A DNA stretch of 64,000 nt from the NCBI GenBank assembly GCA_028275345.1, contig JAPWUV010000001.1, positions 310,001 to 374,000 of the forward strand, in the 5' to 3' direction. This DNA comes from a bacterium (GTDB taxonomy: Bacteria > Zhuqueibacterota > Zhuqueibacteria > Oleimicrobiales > Geothermoviventaceae). The notes under the pieces were generated by a model. That model made no database searches. It was not told the origin of the DNA and saw nothing but the letters and a program-made list of their open reading frames with translations. Below, one piece after another: positions 34,393-41,877 of the stretch. The position numbers were made by a program, and so were the translations under genes. How positions within the stretch are numbered: the stretch's first letter is position 1; every line of letters begins with the position of its first letter.

Positions 34393-36225
34393 ATGTGCGG
34401 GATCGTCGGTTACATCGGGGGTCGGCAGGCCGTTCCCATTCTCCTGGAGGGGTTGAAGCGCCTGGAATATCGGGGGTACGACTCCGCGGGCATCGCCGTC
34501 GTGGCTGAGGGCCGGGTGCTGGTGGAGAAAAAAGCCGGGAAGATCTCCGATCTCATCGCCCACCTCCAAGGACGCGACCTCCCCGGCACCGTCGGCATCG
34601 GGCACACCCGCTGGGCGACTCACGGCGAACCCAATGACACCAATGCCCATCCTCACGTGGATTGTACCGGCGAGATCGCCTTGATTCACAATGGGATCAT
34701 TGAGAACTACGCTGCCCTCAAAGCTGAGCTGATCGCCAAAGGCCATCGTTTCCGGACGGAAACGGATACGGAGGCCCTCGCCCATCTGATCGAGGAGTTC
34801 TACCGGCGAAATGGCAGCCTTGAGGAGTCCGTGCGCAGCGCCCTCCTCCAGGTCCAGGGCACGTTCGGGATTGCGGTGATCTCCCGCCGTGAGCCGGATC
34901 TCCTCGTTGCGGCGCGCCGGGGCAGCCCCCTGGTTTTGGGCCTCGGGGAAAGGGAATACTTCCTGGCCTCGGACCCGAACGCGCTGGTGCCTTTCACCCA
35001 GCACGTGATGTACCTGGACGACGATGAGGTAGCTGTGGTCCGCAAGGACGGCCTATTGGTGAAGACGCTACGGGACGTGACCGTAGAAAAGAAGGCCGTC
35101 GAACTGGGGCTGGACCTGGAGCGCATCGAGAAAGGGGGCTATCCCCATTTCATGCTGAAGGAGATCATGGAGCAGCCGGAGACGATCCAGGATTCCATGC
35201 GTGGTCGACTTCTTCCGGAGGAGGGGACAGCTCGCTTGGGCGGCATTCAGCACGAGATTCCCTCTTTGCTTTATGCGCGACGGATGCTGTTCACAGCCTG
35301 TGGCACCTCCTGGCATGCGGCTCTCATCGGCGAGTACCTGATCGAGGAATTCGTGCGCACCCCGGTGGAGGTCGAATACGCCTCCGAGTTTCGCTACCGG
35401 GATCCGGTGATTGACCGCGACACCGTGGTGTGGGCGATTAGCCAAAGCGGAGAGACGGCCGATACCCTGGCGGCCATCCGCGAAGCGAAGCGAAAGGGGG
35501 CCAAGGTCTTCGGGATCTGCAACGTCGTCGGGTCTTCCATCGCTCGCGAGACGGACGCTGGGATCTACCTCCACGCCGGGCCGGAGATCGGCGTGGCCTC
35601 CACCAAAGCCTTCACGAGCCAGGTGACGGTGCTCACTCTCCTGGCTCTGCTCTTGGGACGAATGCGCTCCCTCTCCGCAGCGCAGGGAAGGGAGATGGTG
35701 GCGCACCTCCAGGCGCTGCCCAGCAAGGTGCGTCGGGCACTGGCCAATAGCGATCAGGTCAAGGAGATCGCCGAACTCTACAAGAATTCCCGCAATTTCC
35801 TCTACCTGGGACGCGGGTACAATTTCCCCGTGGCATTGGAAGGGGCGTTGAAGCTGAAGGAGATCAGTTACATCCATGCCGAGGGCTATCCGGCGGCGGA
35901 GATGAAGCACGGTCCCATCGCCCTCATCGACGAGAATATGCCCGTGGTGTTCATCGCCACGCGCGACGCCACCTACGACAAGATCCTGAACAACATCCAG
36001 GAGGTGAAGGCGCGCCGCGGACGGGTGATTGCCGTGGCTACCGAAGGCGACACGGAGATCACCCGCTACGTGGACCACGTTCTATACGTGCCGGAAACTC
36101 CGCACTTCTTGAACCCGATCGTGTCCATCATCCCCTTGCAGCTCTTGGCGTACCACATTGCCGTCCTCCGCGGTTGCAACGTCGACCAGCCTCGCAACCT
36201 GGCCAAGAGCGTGACCGTGGAATAA
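34393..36225 (+). CDS. glmS: Glutamine-fructose-6-phosphate aminotransferase (isomerising)
   Basis: GlmS makes glucosamine-6-phosphate, the entry to peptidoglycan and lipopolysaccharide amino sugars. The 610-residue product begins MCGIVGYIGG with nucleophile Cys2 exposed after Met removal, continues through the N-terminal glutaminase domain (GHTRWATHGEPN) and two SIS domains (TACGTSWHAALIGEYL, SQSGETADT, LGRGYNFPVALEGALKLKE) and ends KSVTVE. The GAGTAGGGAGGGG ribosome site is strong. The 84-base gap to guaA contains no glmS ribozyme that I can recognise. Confidence 0.97.
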   Translation: MCGIVGYIGGRQAVPILLEGLKRLEYRGYDSAGIAVVAEGRVLVEKKAGKISDLIAHLQGRDLPGTVGIGHTRWATHGEPNDTNAHPHVDCTGEIALIHNGIIENYAALKAELIAKGHRFRTETDTEALAHLIEEFYRRNGSLEESVRSALLQVQGTFGIAVISRREPDLLVAARRGSPLVLGLGEREYFLASDPNALVPFTQHVMYLDDDEVAVVRKDGLLVKTLRDVTVEKKAVELGLDLERIEKGGYPHFMLKEIMEQPETIQDSMRGRLLPEEGTARLGGIQHEIPSLLYARRMLFTACGTSWHAALIGEYLIEEFVRTPVEVEYASEFRYRDPVIDRDTVVWAISQSGETADTLAAIREAKRKGAKVFGICNVVGSSIARETDAGIYLHAGPEIGVASTKAFTSQVTVLTLLALLLGRMRSLSAAQGREMVAHLQALPSKVRRALANSDQVKEIAELYKNSRNFLYLGRGYNFPVALEGALKLKEISYIHAEGYPAAEMKHGPIALIDENMPVVFIATRDATYDKILNNIQEVKARRGRVIAVATEGDTEITRYVDHVLYVPETPHFLNPIVSIIPLQLLAYHIAVLRGCNVDQPRNLAKSVTVE

Positions 36226-36260
36226 GGGTAAACGGAGTGGACGCCTTCGGCCCCTGAGGG

Positions 36261-36313
36261 GTGTCGGACAGCCCGAGTGCGCACCCGCGCTGGAGAAGGG
36301 GGACGTCCGACAC
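36261..36313 (+). repeat. Inverted repeat downstream of glmS
   Basis: GTGTCGGAC (36261-36269) and GTCCGACAC (36305-36313) are perfect 9-bp complements separated by 35 bases, starting 35 bases after the glmS stop. It may fold as a long RNA hairpin. There is no T-run, so it is not a standard terminator. Confidence 0.45.
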
Positions 36314-37198
36314 GTGAGGCAGGCCACTCCCTGCTCGCGATGGACGCCCGAAATCCGACGGATCCAGGGGGACGATCTACCCGTATTCGCCGCACGCTCT
36401 GCCATCGACGGAGAATGCGCCGATCATGCGGCTTCCGCCGGCGGTAGCGGCTGCAAGCGCTGCGGAGTAGCCAGACGCGCCGGGATCGCCGGGAGCGACC
36501 ATGTCCCTCGCTCCAGTTCCGAGTTCGCCTGCGCACTCCGTGACCACCTTGTTTGCCCGGCCATCACTTGAGCCATCTGCCGGCGTCGGTTGGGTGGTCC
36601 TCGGGTGACCTCAAACCAGCATCGAAAGCGAAGGCCGCAAGCGCCGCGCCAGGGGCCTCCTTCCATGCGGCAATCCGGGCTTGCGTGTGGCAGAGGGGAT
36701 CCGACGAAAAGGCAGTGGGCGAGGACGACGGCCCTTTCTCTCCATGGCTTCCCGTGGCTGAAGGACCTTATGCGGAGCCGCCACGCGACAAAGTGGGTCA
36801 ACGGGCGGGCAAGTCCAGCTGTCCGTGATGCTGGAGCTCAGGCGGCTCACTCCGTCTCGGAAGCACGGCCACGGCGGCCTGAGTAAGGTACGTGCGGTGG
36901 GTCTGGCGAGCTGAGCACGGCTGAGGGGGGAGTGCCAGGGGGTCGGGATTGTCTCGCTCGGTAGCCGCATTCCCAGGGCGCTGTCCGACATTGCCGGGTT
37001 GGGGGAGGGTCCGACCGGGGGTGGCTTCGCGGAACGCCTTCCCAGATAATCGAAAGGGGGATATTTGTGCCGCTCCTGATGGAGCAACCGTTGCGGACCT
37101 GTTTGTCCAAGGGATGCACCTGGATGGGGCTTCAATGGGCGGCCGCTCGGAAAGCTTGTTCCGTGCGCGATCGTACGGGAGCCGCACGCAATTTTATC
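36314..37198 (+). other. Long non-coding stretch between glmS and perR
   Basis: Nearly 900 bases without a credible gene on either strand. Open frames exist, including one of 220 codons on the minus strand, but their translations are low-complexity (Pro/Arg/Ser-rich) and match nothing I know. No tRNA or known structured RNA was recognised. It is one of the longest non-coding gaps in an otherwise compact window. Confidence 0.4.
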
Positions 37199-37227
37199 TT
37201 GACCGTTGATCTTAGATAGGTTACATT
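37199..37227 (+). promoter_or_regulatory. Candidate promoter of perR
   Basis: TTGACC (37199-37204), 17 bases, TACATT (37222-37227), 45 bases before the perR start. The spacer is AT-rich (GATCTTAGATAGG) and would be a plausible place for an autoregulatory PerR site, although I do not see a clean palindrome. Confidence 0.6.
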
Positions 37228-37271
37228 CGTTCCGGAGAATCGATCTTGCTAAGGTTCGAGCCAGGACCGCC

Positions 37272-37718
37272 ATGCTTAACGAAAGAGTTGCCGCCGTGGC
37301 TCGTCGCCTTCGGGAGCGGGGTTATCGTTTCACCCCCCAGCGGATGGCCATTGTGCAGGCGATCTTGGAAAGCAGGAATCACCCCTCCGCCGAGGAGATT
37401 TACCGGCAGGTCTCCGCGGTCTTTCCGATGATCAGCCTTGCCACCGTGTACAAGACCCTCGAAGTCCTCAAGGATATCGGGGAGATAGCGGAGCTCTCGG
37501 TGGGAGGCCGAACGCGCTACGACGGAAATCCCCAGCCCCACATTCACCTGGTCTGCGAGAGATGCCACTCCGTGACAGACTGGGGGGGCGATATGGTCTC
37601 GATCCCAGAGGAAGTCCTCGCAGCCTCCGGTTTCCGTTCGCGTTACTTCCACCTGGAGGTCCACGGACTGTGCCCGCGTTGTCAGGCGGAGAGCAGGACT
37701 GAGGACGATGGCGCTTAG
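37272..37718 (+). CDS. perR: Fur-family peroxide-sensing repressor, PerR type
   Basis: PerR is an Fe/Mn-dependent repressor that loses DNA binding when peroxide oxidises its histidine ligands. The 148-residue protein aligns closely with the known PerR ligand set: His37, Asp84, His90, His92 and Asp103 for the regulatory metal, and Cys95/Cys98 plus Cys134/Cys137 for structural zinc. Asp103 (SVTDW), where Fur proteins carry Glu, favours PerR over Fur. The winged helix (TPQRMAIVQAIL, ISLATVYKTLEVL) is intact. The next two genes encode a Dps-like ferritin and a rubrerythrin, the classical peroxide-defence proteins, which supports this role. Confidence 0.88.
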   Translation: MLNERVAAVARRLRERGYRFTPQRMAIVQAILESRNHPSAEEIYRQVSAVFPMISLATVYKTLEVLKDIGEIAELSVGGRTRYDGNPQPHIHLVCERCHSVTDWGGDMVSIPEEVLAASGFRSRYFHLEVHGLCPRCQAESRTEDDGA

Positions 37719-37817
37719 AGGCTCGGTGATCGATCCACAAAATAGCCGATGCGATGGGGTCTCGCCTGGGTTTTTCGGATGGCCGATGTCTGGAGAAACT
37801 CGAATAGGAGGTGTATC

Positions 37818-38369
37818 ATGGCAAGGGTAGCACGGGAGATGGTGGAAAAGGCGGGGATCCATGTGGACCAATTGCTGAACCTGCTCGTCAGGAACGCAGC
37901 GGCTGAACTCACAACCTATTACTACTACACCATTCTGCGCGCGAACTTGATCGGCCTGGAAGGGGAAGGGGTCAAAGAGATTGCCGAGGTTGCGCGCATC
38001 GAAGACCGGAATCACTTTGAGGCCCTGGTCCCCCGCATATACGAGTTGGGAGGCCGGCTTCCTGACGACTTGAAGGAGTTCCATGACCTCTCGGCCTGTC
38101 CTCCTGCCAGATTGCCGGAGAACCCGAGCAACATCCAAGCCATGTTGACGGTCCTTGTAGAGGCGGAACGATGTGCGGTGCGGGGGTATACCCACATTTG
38201 TAACCTGACAGCAGGCAAGGATCACCGGACCTACGACTTGGCTTTGGCGATTCTCAACGAGGAGATCGAGCACGAGTCGTGGTTCTCCGAATTCCTGGGT
38301 GAGGGTCCGTCCGGTCACTTCATGCGGCGGGGCGAGACGTCACCCTTCGTGTCCAAATTCCTGAGATAG
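37818..38369 (+). CDS. Dps-like ferritin (DPSL/thioferritin-type)
   Basis: The 183-residue protein is a four-helix ferritin-like chain with ligand-type residues in AAELTTYYYY (Glu30), IEDRNHFEAL (Glu62, His66), EAERC (Glu115 region) and NEEIEHESWF (Glu149, His152). Cys94 (SACPP) and Cys119/Cys128 (AERCAVRGYTHIC) fit the cysteine pattern of the DPSL group, which shares the Dps cage but a bacterioferritin-like centre. It would consume peroxide while storing iron. A perfect AGGAGGTG ribosome site precedes ATG 37818. It lies 99 bases after perR, the expected regulator. Confidence 0.82.
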   Translation: MARVAREMVEKAGIHVDQLLNLLVRNAAAELTTYYYYTILRANLIGLEGEGVKEIAEVARIEDRNHFEALVPRIYELGGRLPDDLKEFHDLSACPPARLPENPSNIQAMLTVLVEAERCAVRGYTHICNLTAGKDHRTYDLALAILNEEIEHESWFSEFLGEGPSGHFMRRGETSPFVSKFLR

Positions 38370-38486
38370 GGTCGGGAGCGGACGGGGGGACTCGTCCGTC
38401 CCTTGCTACTTCCTGTCGGCCAAGGTCATGGGCCGGTGCCTCTGGACTGACTGGAATCCAAATTGTGCACCAGGAGGAGGTTTGCC

Positions 38487-38990
38487 ATGCACAAGATGAC
38501 CCAATCCAACCTGGAGGGCGCCTTTGCCGGCGAGAGCCAGGCGCACATGAAGTACCTCATCTTCGCCGAGCGGGCGGAGCAGGAGAACTTCCCGAACGTC
38601 GCCCGCCTCTTCCGGGCGATTGCCTACGCCGAGCAGGTCCACGCGACCAATCACTTCAAGGCTCTGGGCCACCTGGGGCAGACCGCGGACAACCTTCAGA
38701 CGGCCATTGGCGGCGAAACCTTTGAGGTCGAGGAGATGTATCCCGCCTACCGCGCCGTTGCTGAGCTGCAGGAGGAGAAGTCGGCTATTCGCACCACCAG
38801 CTGGGCGATGGAGGCGGAGAAGGTCCACGCCGGCATGTACGAGAAGGCTCGGCAGGCTGTGCTGGCGGGCCAGGATGCCGCTGTGGGCGACATCTACATC
38901 TGCGAGGCCTGCGGCTGGACGGTGGAGGGGGAAGCTCCGGACCGCTGCCCCATCTGCGGTGCCCCGCGGGCGAAGTTCCGCAAGTTCTAA
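38487..38990 (+). CDS. rbr: Rubrerythrin
   Basis: Rubrerythrin is a non-haem diiron peroxidase that reduces hydrogen peroxide in anaerobes and microaerophiles. The 167-residue product has the diiron four-helix domain (GAFAGESQAHMKY near the start, a second ligand helix around residues 104-121) and a C-terminal rubredoxin domain with Cys139/Cys142 (CEAC) and Cys154/Cys157 (CPIC). The ribosome site CAGGAGGAGG is strong. A weak hairpin in the 117-base gap from the Dps-like gene may partly separate the two. A strong terminator follows. Confidence 0.93.
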   Translation: MHKMTQSNLEGAFAGESQAHMKYLIFAERAEQENFPNVARLFRAIAYAEQVHATNHFKALGHLGQTADNLQTAIGGETFEVEEMYPAYRAVAELQEEKSAIRTTSWAMEAEKVHAGMYEKARQAVLAGQDAAVGDIYICEACGWTVEGEAPDRCPICGAPRAKFRKF

Positions 38991-39006
38991 TCGGAACGCC
39001 GATGGT

Positions 39007-39043
39007 GCCTCCCGCTGGGGAAGCCAGCGGGAGGCTCTTGCTT
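39007..39043 (+). terminator. Strong intrinsic terminator after rubrerythrin
   Basis: A perfect 12-bp stem GCCTCCCGCTGG (39007-39018) and CCAGCGGGAGGC (39024-39035) with a 5-base loop, followed by TCTTGCTT. It lies 16 bases after the rubrerythrin stop. Confidence 0.85.
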
Positions 39044-39639
39044 GCCTCACCGCTCCATTGCAGCGTTTCGCGGCGCGAGCCCTTAGCTCACTGCGCAGGA
39101 TGCGCCCGCTCCTGCCGATTGCTGGGATTCCAGTTGCGGTGGACGCTTCCGCCGCCGCGGGGCTGGGGCCTTGAAACGAAGCCGGGAGCCGCCAAGGGGC
39201 CTTGGCCCGTGGCGTACTCGAACTCCAGCGGAGCCAATTCCAATACCTGGGATCATTCGCTCTTGCTTGGTCCGTTGTCAGCTCTTCGCGGCGGAGCCGC
39301 GGGGCAGGTGAGCGCATCGGCCGATCCACAAGCGGCTAATGCGCTCGATCCCTTCGGCGAACTGGCGTTGGCTGCTCATCGGCCAGTGGGTACAACCTCC
39401 CGCGTCCGGCAACAGCGCCGGACGACCGGTCATCTCCAGCCTTCTCTGACCGGCGAAGGTGGGCGGTTACCCTGGCCCGCCGATCGGGGAAGTCCGCTGG
39501 CGCCCTCCGTCTGAATCCTCGCGGGACGGCATATCTCGGGCGTGAACCGCGGGTTCCGCGAGGATAGAATCCCCGCCTCGTTGCCATCCCCTGCTTATCT
39601 CACGGTTTGACCCTGCGCAGGCCCGGAGTGCTTCGCCGG
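39044..39639 (+). other. Non-coding stretch before the SGNH hydrolase promoter
   Basis: About 600 bases without a credible gene. Overlapping open frames on both strands have arginine- and proline-rich translations typical of GC-rich non-coding DNA. No RNA gene, repeat or mobile element was recognised. Confidence 0.4.
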
Positions 39640-39668
39640 TTGACGGATTCGCTCGGCTGCCGTATATT
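39640..39668 (+). promoter_or_regulatory. Candidate promoter of the SGNH hydrolase gene
   Basis: TTGACG (39640-39645), 17 bases, TATATT (39663-39668). The start codon is about 130 bases downstream. Confidence 0.6.
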
Positions 39669-39797
39669 GCGATCGGGCGACTTTCGAGTTCGGGCTGGGT
39701 TCGAGCGCGCTCTCGCAGCGGCTGGTCTGGGCGTAGCTGCGGGGGGAGTTTTCGGGGCAGGGAGGGGTGGCAAAGCGCTCGTGGAGGGAGAGGACGC

Positions 39798-41600
39798 ATG
39801 AGGACGATCGCGCCGATGATCATCGTACTGAGCATGGCGGTTTCGCTCTACGCGCAGCGCGAGCCAATTCGCATTGCGTGCGTGGGCAACAGCATCACCC
39901 AAGGCTATGGGCAGACGAACATCCGTTCCTACCCGAACCAGCTGGATACCCTCTTGGGCCAGAGCTATGAGGTGCGGAACTTCGGCGTCGGGGGAACGAC
40001 CATGCTCCGGAAGGGGGACCTGCCCTACTGGAATCAGCCGGACTTTGTGGAAGCCAAGCGCTTTCGCCCGCACATCGTGATCATCTTACTGGGGACCAAC
40101 GACAGCAAGCCCCAGAACTGGCAGTACAAGGACGATTTCTTCACCGACTACTGCGATATGGTGCGGGAATTTCGGGCTCTCGACACAAAGCCCCAGATCT
40201 TCGTTGGCTTTCCGCCTCCCGTATTTCGGGATGACTACGGGATCCGGAACAGCGTGATCCGGGATGAGATTATCCCTCTCATCGACTCGGTGCGGGTGAC
40301 GCTCAAGACCTTCGTCATTGACTTCTACAGCCGAATGCAAGGGATGGGCGATCTCTTTCCCGACGGCATTCATCCCAACGCCGAGGGATACCGGCAGATG
40401 GCGTTGATCGCTGCCGACGCGATCCTTCACCGCCCGCCGGGCGTCATCGAATATTTCTCCGCAGACAATCCCGTCTTGGAAGAGGGGCAAACGACCTGGC
40501 TCCGTTGGAAAACGTCCCGGGGCTCGCTGGTCACGTTGAATGGCCTCCCCGTGGCTGAGACGGATTCGCTGGCCGTCTCCGTGACGGAGAACGCGGTATT
40601 CCGGCTCATCGCCAGGGGTCCCGAGTACACGGACTCCGCGGAGGTAGTCGTGCGCTTTCTTCCGTCGGGCACCATCAAGTTCTTCACGGCCGATCCCCCA
40701 ATGCTGGAGATCGGGGCGGGCGAGACGAGCGTGCTGCGCTGGGCCACTTCTGTCAATTCGCAGGCCTTCCTCAATGGGGAACCGGTCCGGGCATCGGATT
40801 CGCTTGTAGTTCGCCCGAACGAGACCACCACGTTCAGACTGGTAGCCACCGGAGTCATCTCGGACACCGCCGAGGTGACCGTACGGCTCTTGGAGGCTGG
40901 GGAGATCAATCGGGCCCTCATCGCCGCGGGCTACCAGGCCTCTACCACGGCTTATGGGTCGGATCTTCGCCGGGCTTTCGATGGCTTGGAGGAGACCTAT
41001 TGGGAATCGGAGCGATCTGGCACCCAGTGGCTGATGGTCGACCTGGGGCGGGAGATCTTCGTGGAGCGCGTGGTGATCCGCTGGGGCGAGGTATATGGCA
41101 AGCTCTTCCACGTGCAATGCATGGACGCCTCGGGTGGTCAGTCGTACTTCGCATCGAGCGTGGCAAGTCAGGGCGGACGGGATGACATCGTGCGCAGCCC
41201 GAAGCGCTGCCGATGGCTCCGCCTTCTGATCATCCAGTCGAATAATCCGCAGGCTGGCTACCGGGTCCGAGAGATGGAAGTGTACGGGACGTCCAAGGGG
41301 ATCAGCGCCGTTTCCGAGCGATCGGAGGTTTTCCCGGAGAGCCTCGTCCTGCATCCGGCTTTCCCCAATCCGTTCAACGATGGGACCAGCATCGCCTACT
41401 GGCTGCCGCGAGCGGGTCGAGTCCGTCTCGCCCTGTACGACGTCGCCGGGAGGCTGGTGCTCACGGTGCTGCACGGCGAGCAAGAGGCGGGCTGGCATCG
41501 GTCGCAGCTAAATCTGGGCAAGCTCCCGAGTGGAGTGTACTACTGTCGCTTGGAGACGCCGGGCGAAAGTCGCGTTCAGAAGCTCGTGCTGTTGAAGTAG
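39798..41600 (+). CDS. Secreted SGNH/GDSL hydrolase with Ig-like, F5/8-type and C-terminal sorting domains
   Basis: The 600-residue product has a signal peptide (about 1-20, ending LYAQ) and an SGNH esterase domain (about 22-220) with nucleophile Ser32 (GNSITQGYG), block III GTND and the catalytic Asp-His pair in DGIHPNAEGY. Two Ig-like repeats (about 222-300 and 305-385), each with a T-W/V-LRW-x-T-S core, are followed by a discoidin/F5-8C-type sugar-binding domain (about 390-510). The last about 80 residues (AFPNPFNDGTSIAYW to PSGVYYCRLE and a basic end) match type IX sorting domains. It probably deacetylates a surface or plant polysaccharide. The substrate is not determinable. Confidence 0.87.
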   Translation: MRTIAPMIIVLSMAVSLYAQREPIRIACVGNSITQGYGQTNIRSYPNQLDTLLGQSYEVRNFGVGGTTMLRKGDLPYWNQPDFVEAKRFRPHIVIILLGTNDSKPQNWQYKDDFFTDYCDMVREFRALDTKPQIFVGFPPPVFRDDYGIRNSVIRDEIIPLIDSVRVTLKTFVIDFYSRMQGMGDLFPDGIHPNAEGYRQMALIAADAILHRPPGVIEYFSADNPVLEEGQTTWLRWKTSRGSLVTLNGLPVAETDSLAVSVTENAVFRLIARGPEYTDSAEVVVRFLPSGTIKFFTADPPMLEIGAGETSVLRWATSVNSQAFLNGEPVRASDSLVVRPNETTTFRLVATGVISDTAEVTVRLLEAGEINRALIAAGYQASTTAYGSDLRRAFDGLEETYWESERSGTQWLMVDLGREIFVERVVIRWGEVYGKLFHVQCMDASGGQSYFASSVASQGGRDDIVRSPKRCRWLRLLIIQSNNPQAGYRVREMEVYGTSKGISAVSERSEVFPESLVLHPAFPNPFNDGTSIAYWLPRAGRVRLALYDVAGRLVLTVLHGEQEAGWHRSQLNLGKLPSGVYYCRLETPGESRVQKLVLLK

Positions 41601-41704
41601 CGCCACCCCGGGCTCGGCGCGGATCAGCGGCACCTCGGTTTGCGGGTCGGAAGGCGCCAGGATTCCTTTTCGGGACCAAGGACAGGGGTGTTTTGCTGTC
41701 GCCT

Positions 41705-41729
41705 GACGTCGGCTGGGAATGCCGACGTC
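41705..41729 (+). repeat. Perfect hairpin between the SGNH hydrolase and TPR/binding-protein genes
   Basis: GACGTCGGC (41705-41713) and GCCGACGTC (41721-41729) form a perfect 9-bp inverted repeat with a 7-base loop. There is no T-run after it. It lies 45 bases upstream of a -35 element, so it may be an operator or the 3' hairpin of the preceding transcript. Confidence 0.5.
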
Positions 41730-41773
41730 CCTGTGTGGGCGGCGGGCCATCTTCTCCGAGGGCCAAGGAGGTA

Positions 41774-41802
41774 TTGGCAAGTTGGGCGTGGTGCCGTACA
41801 TT
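41774..41802 (+). promoter_or_regulatory. Candidate promoter of the TPR/binding-protein gene
   Basis: TTGGCA (41774-41779), 17 bases, TACATT (41797-41802), about 75-90 bases before the possible start codons. Confidence 0.55.
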
Positions 41803-41877
41803 GCGTTGTCCAGACTTCCGAGAGCCAGGAAAGGGACCAGCTGGCGTCGGGTGGTCTCGCGCGGAATTGGGATCTGA

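Noticed and set aside
36611-37273. 220-codon minus-strand frame upstream of perR
   Set aside because: The translation is low-complexity and Pro/Arg/Ser-rich. It would overlap the perR promoter and start, and no ribosome site supports it.
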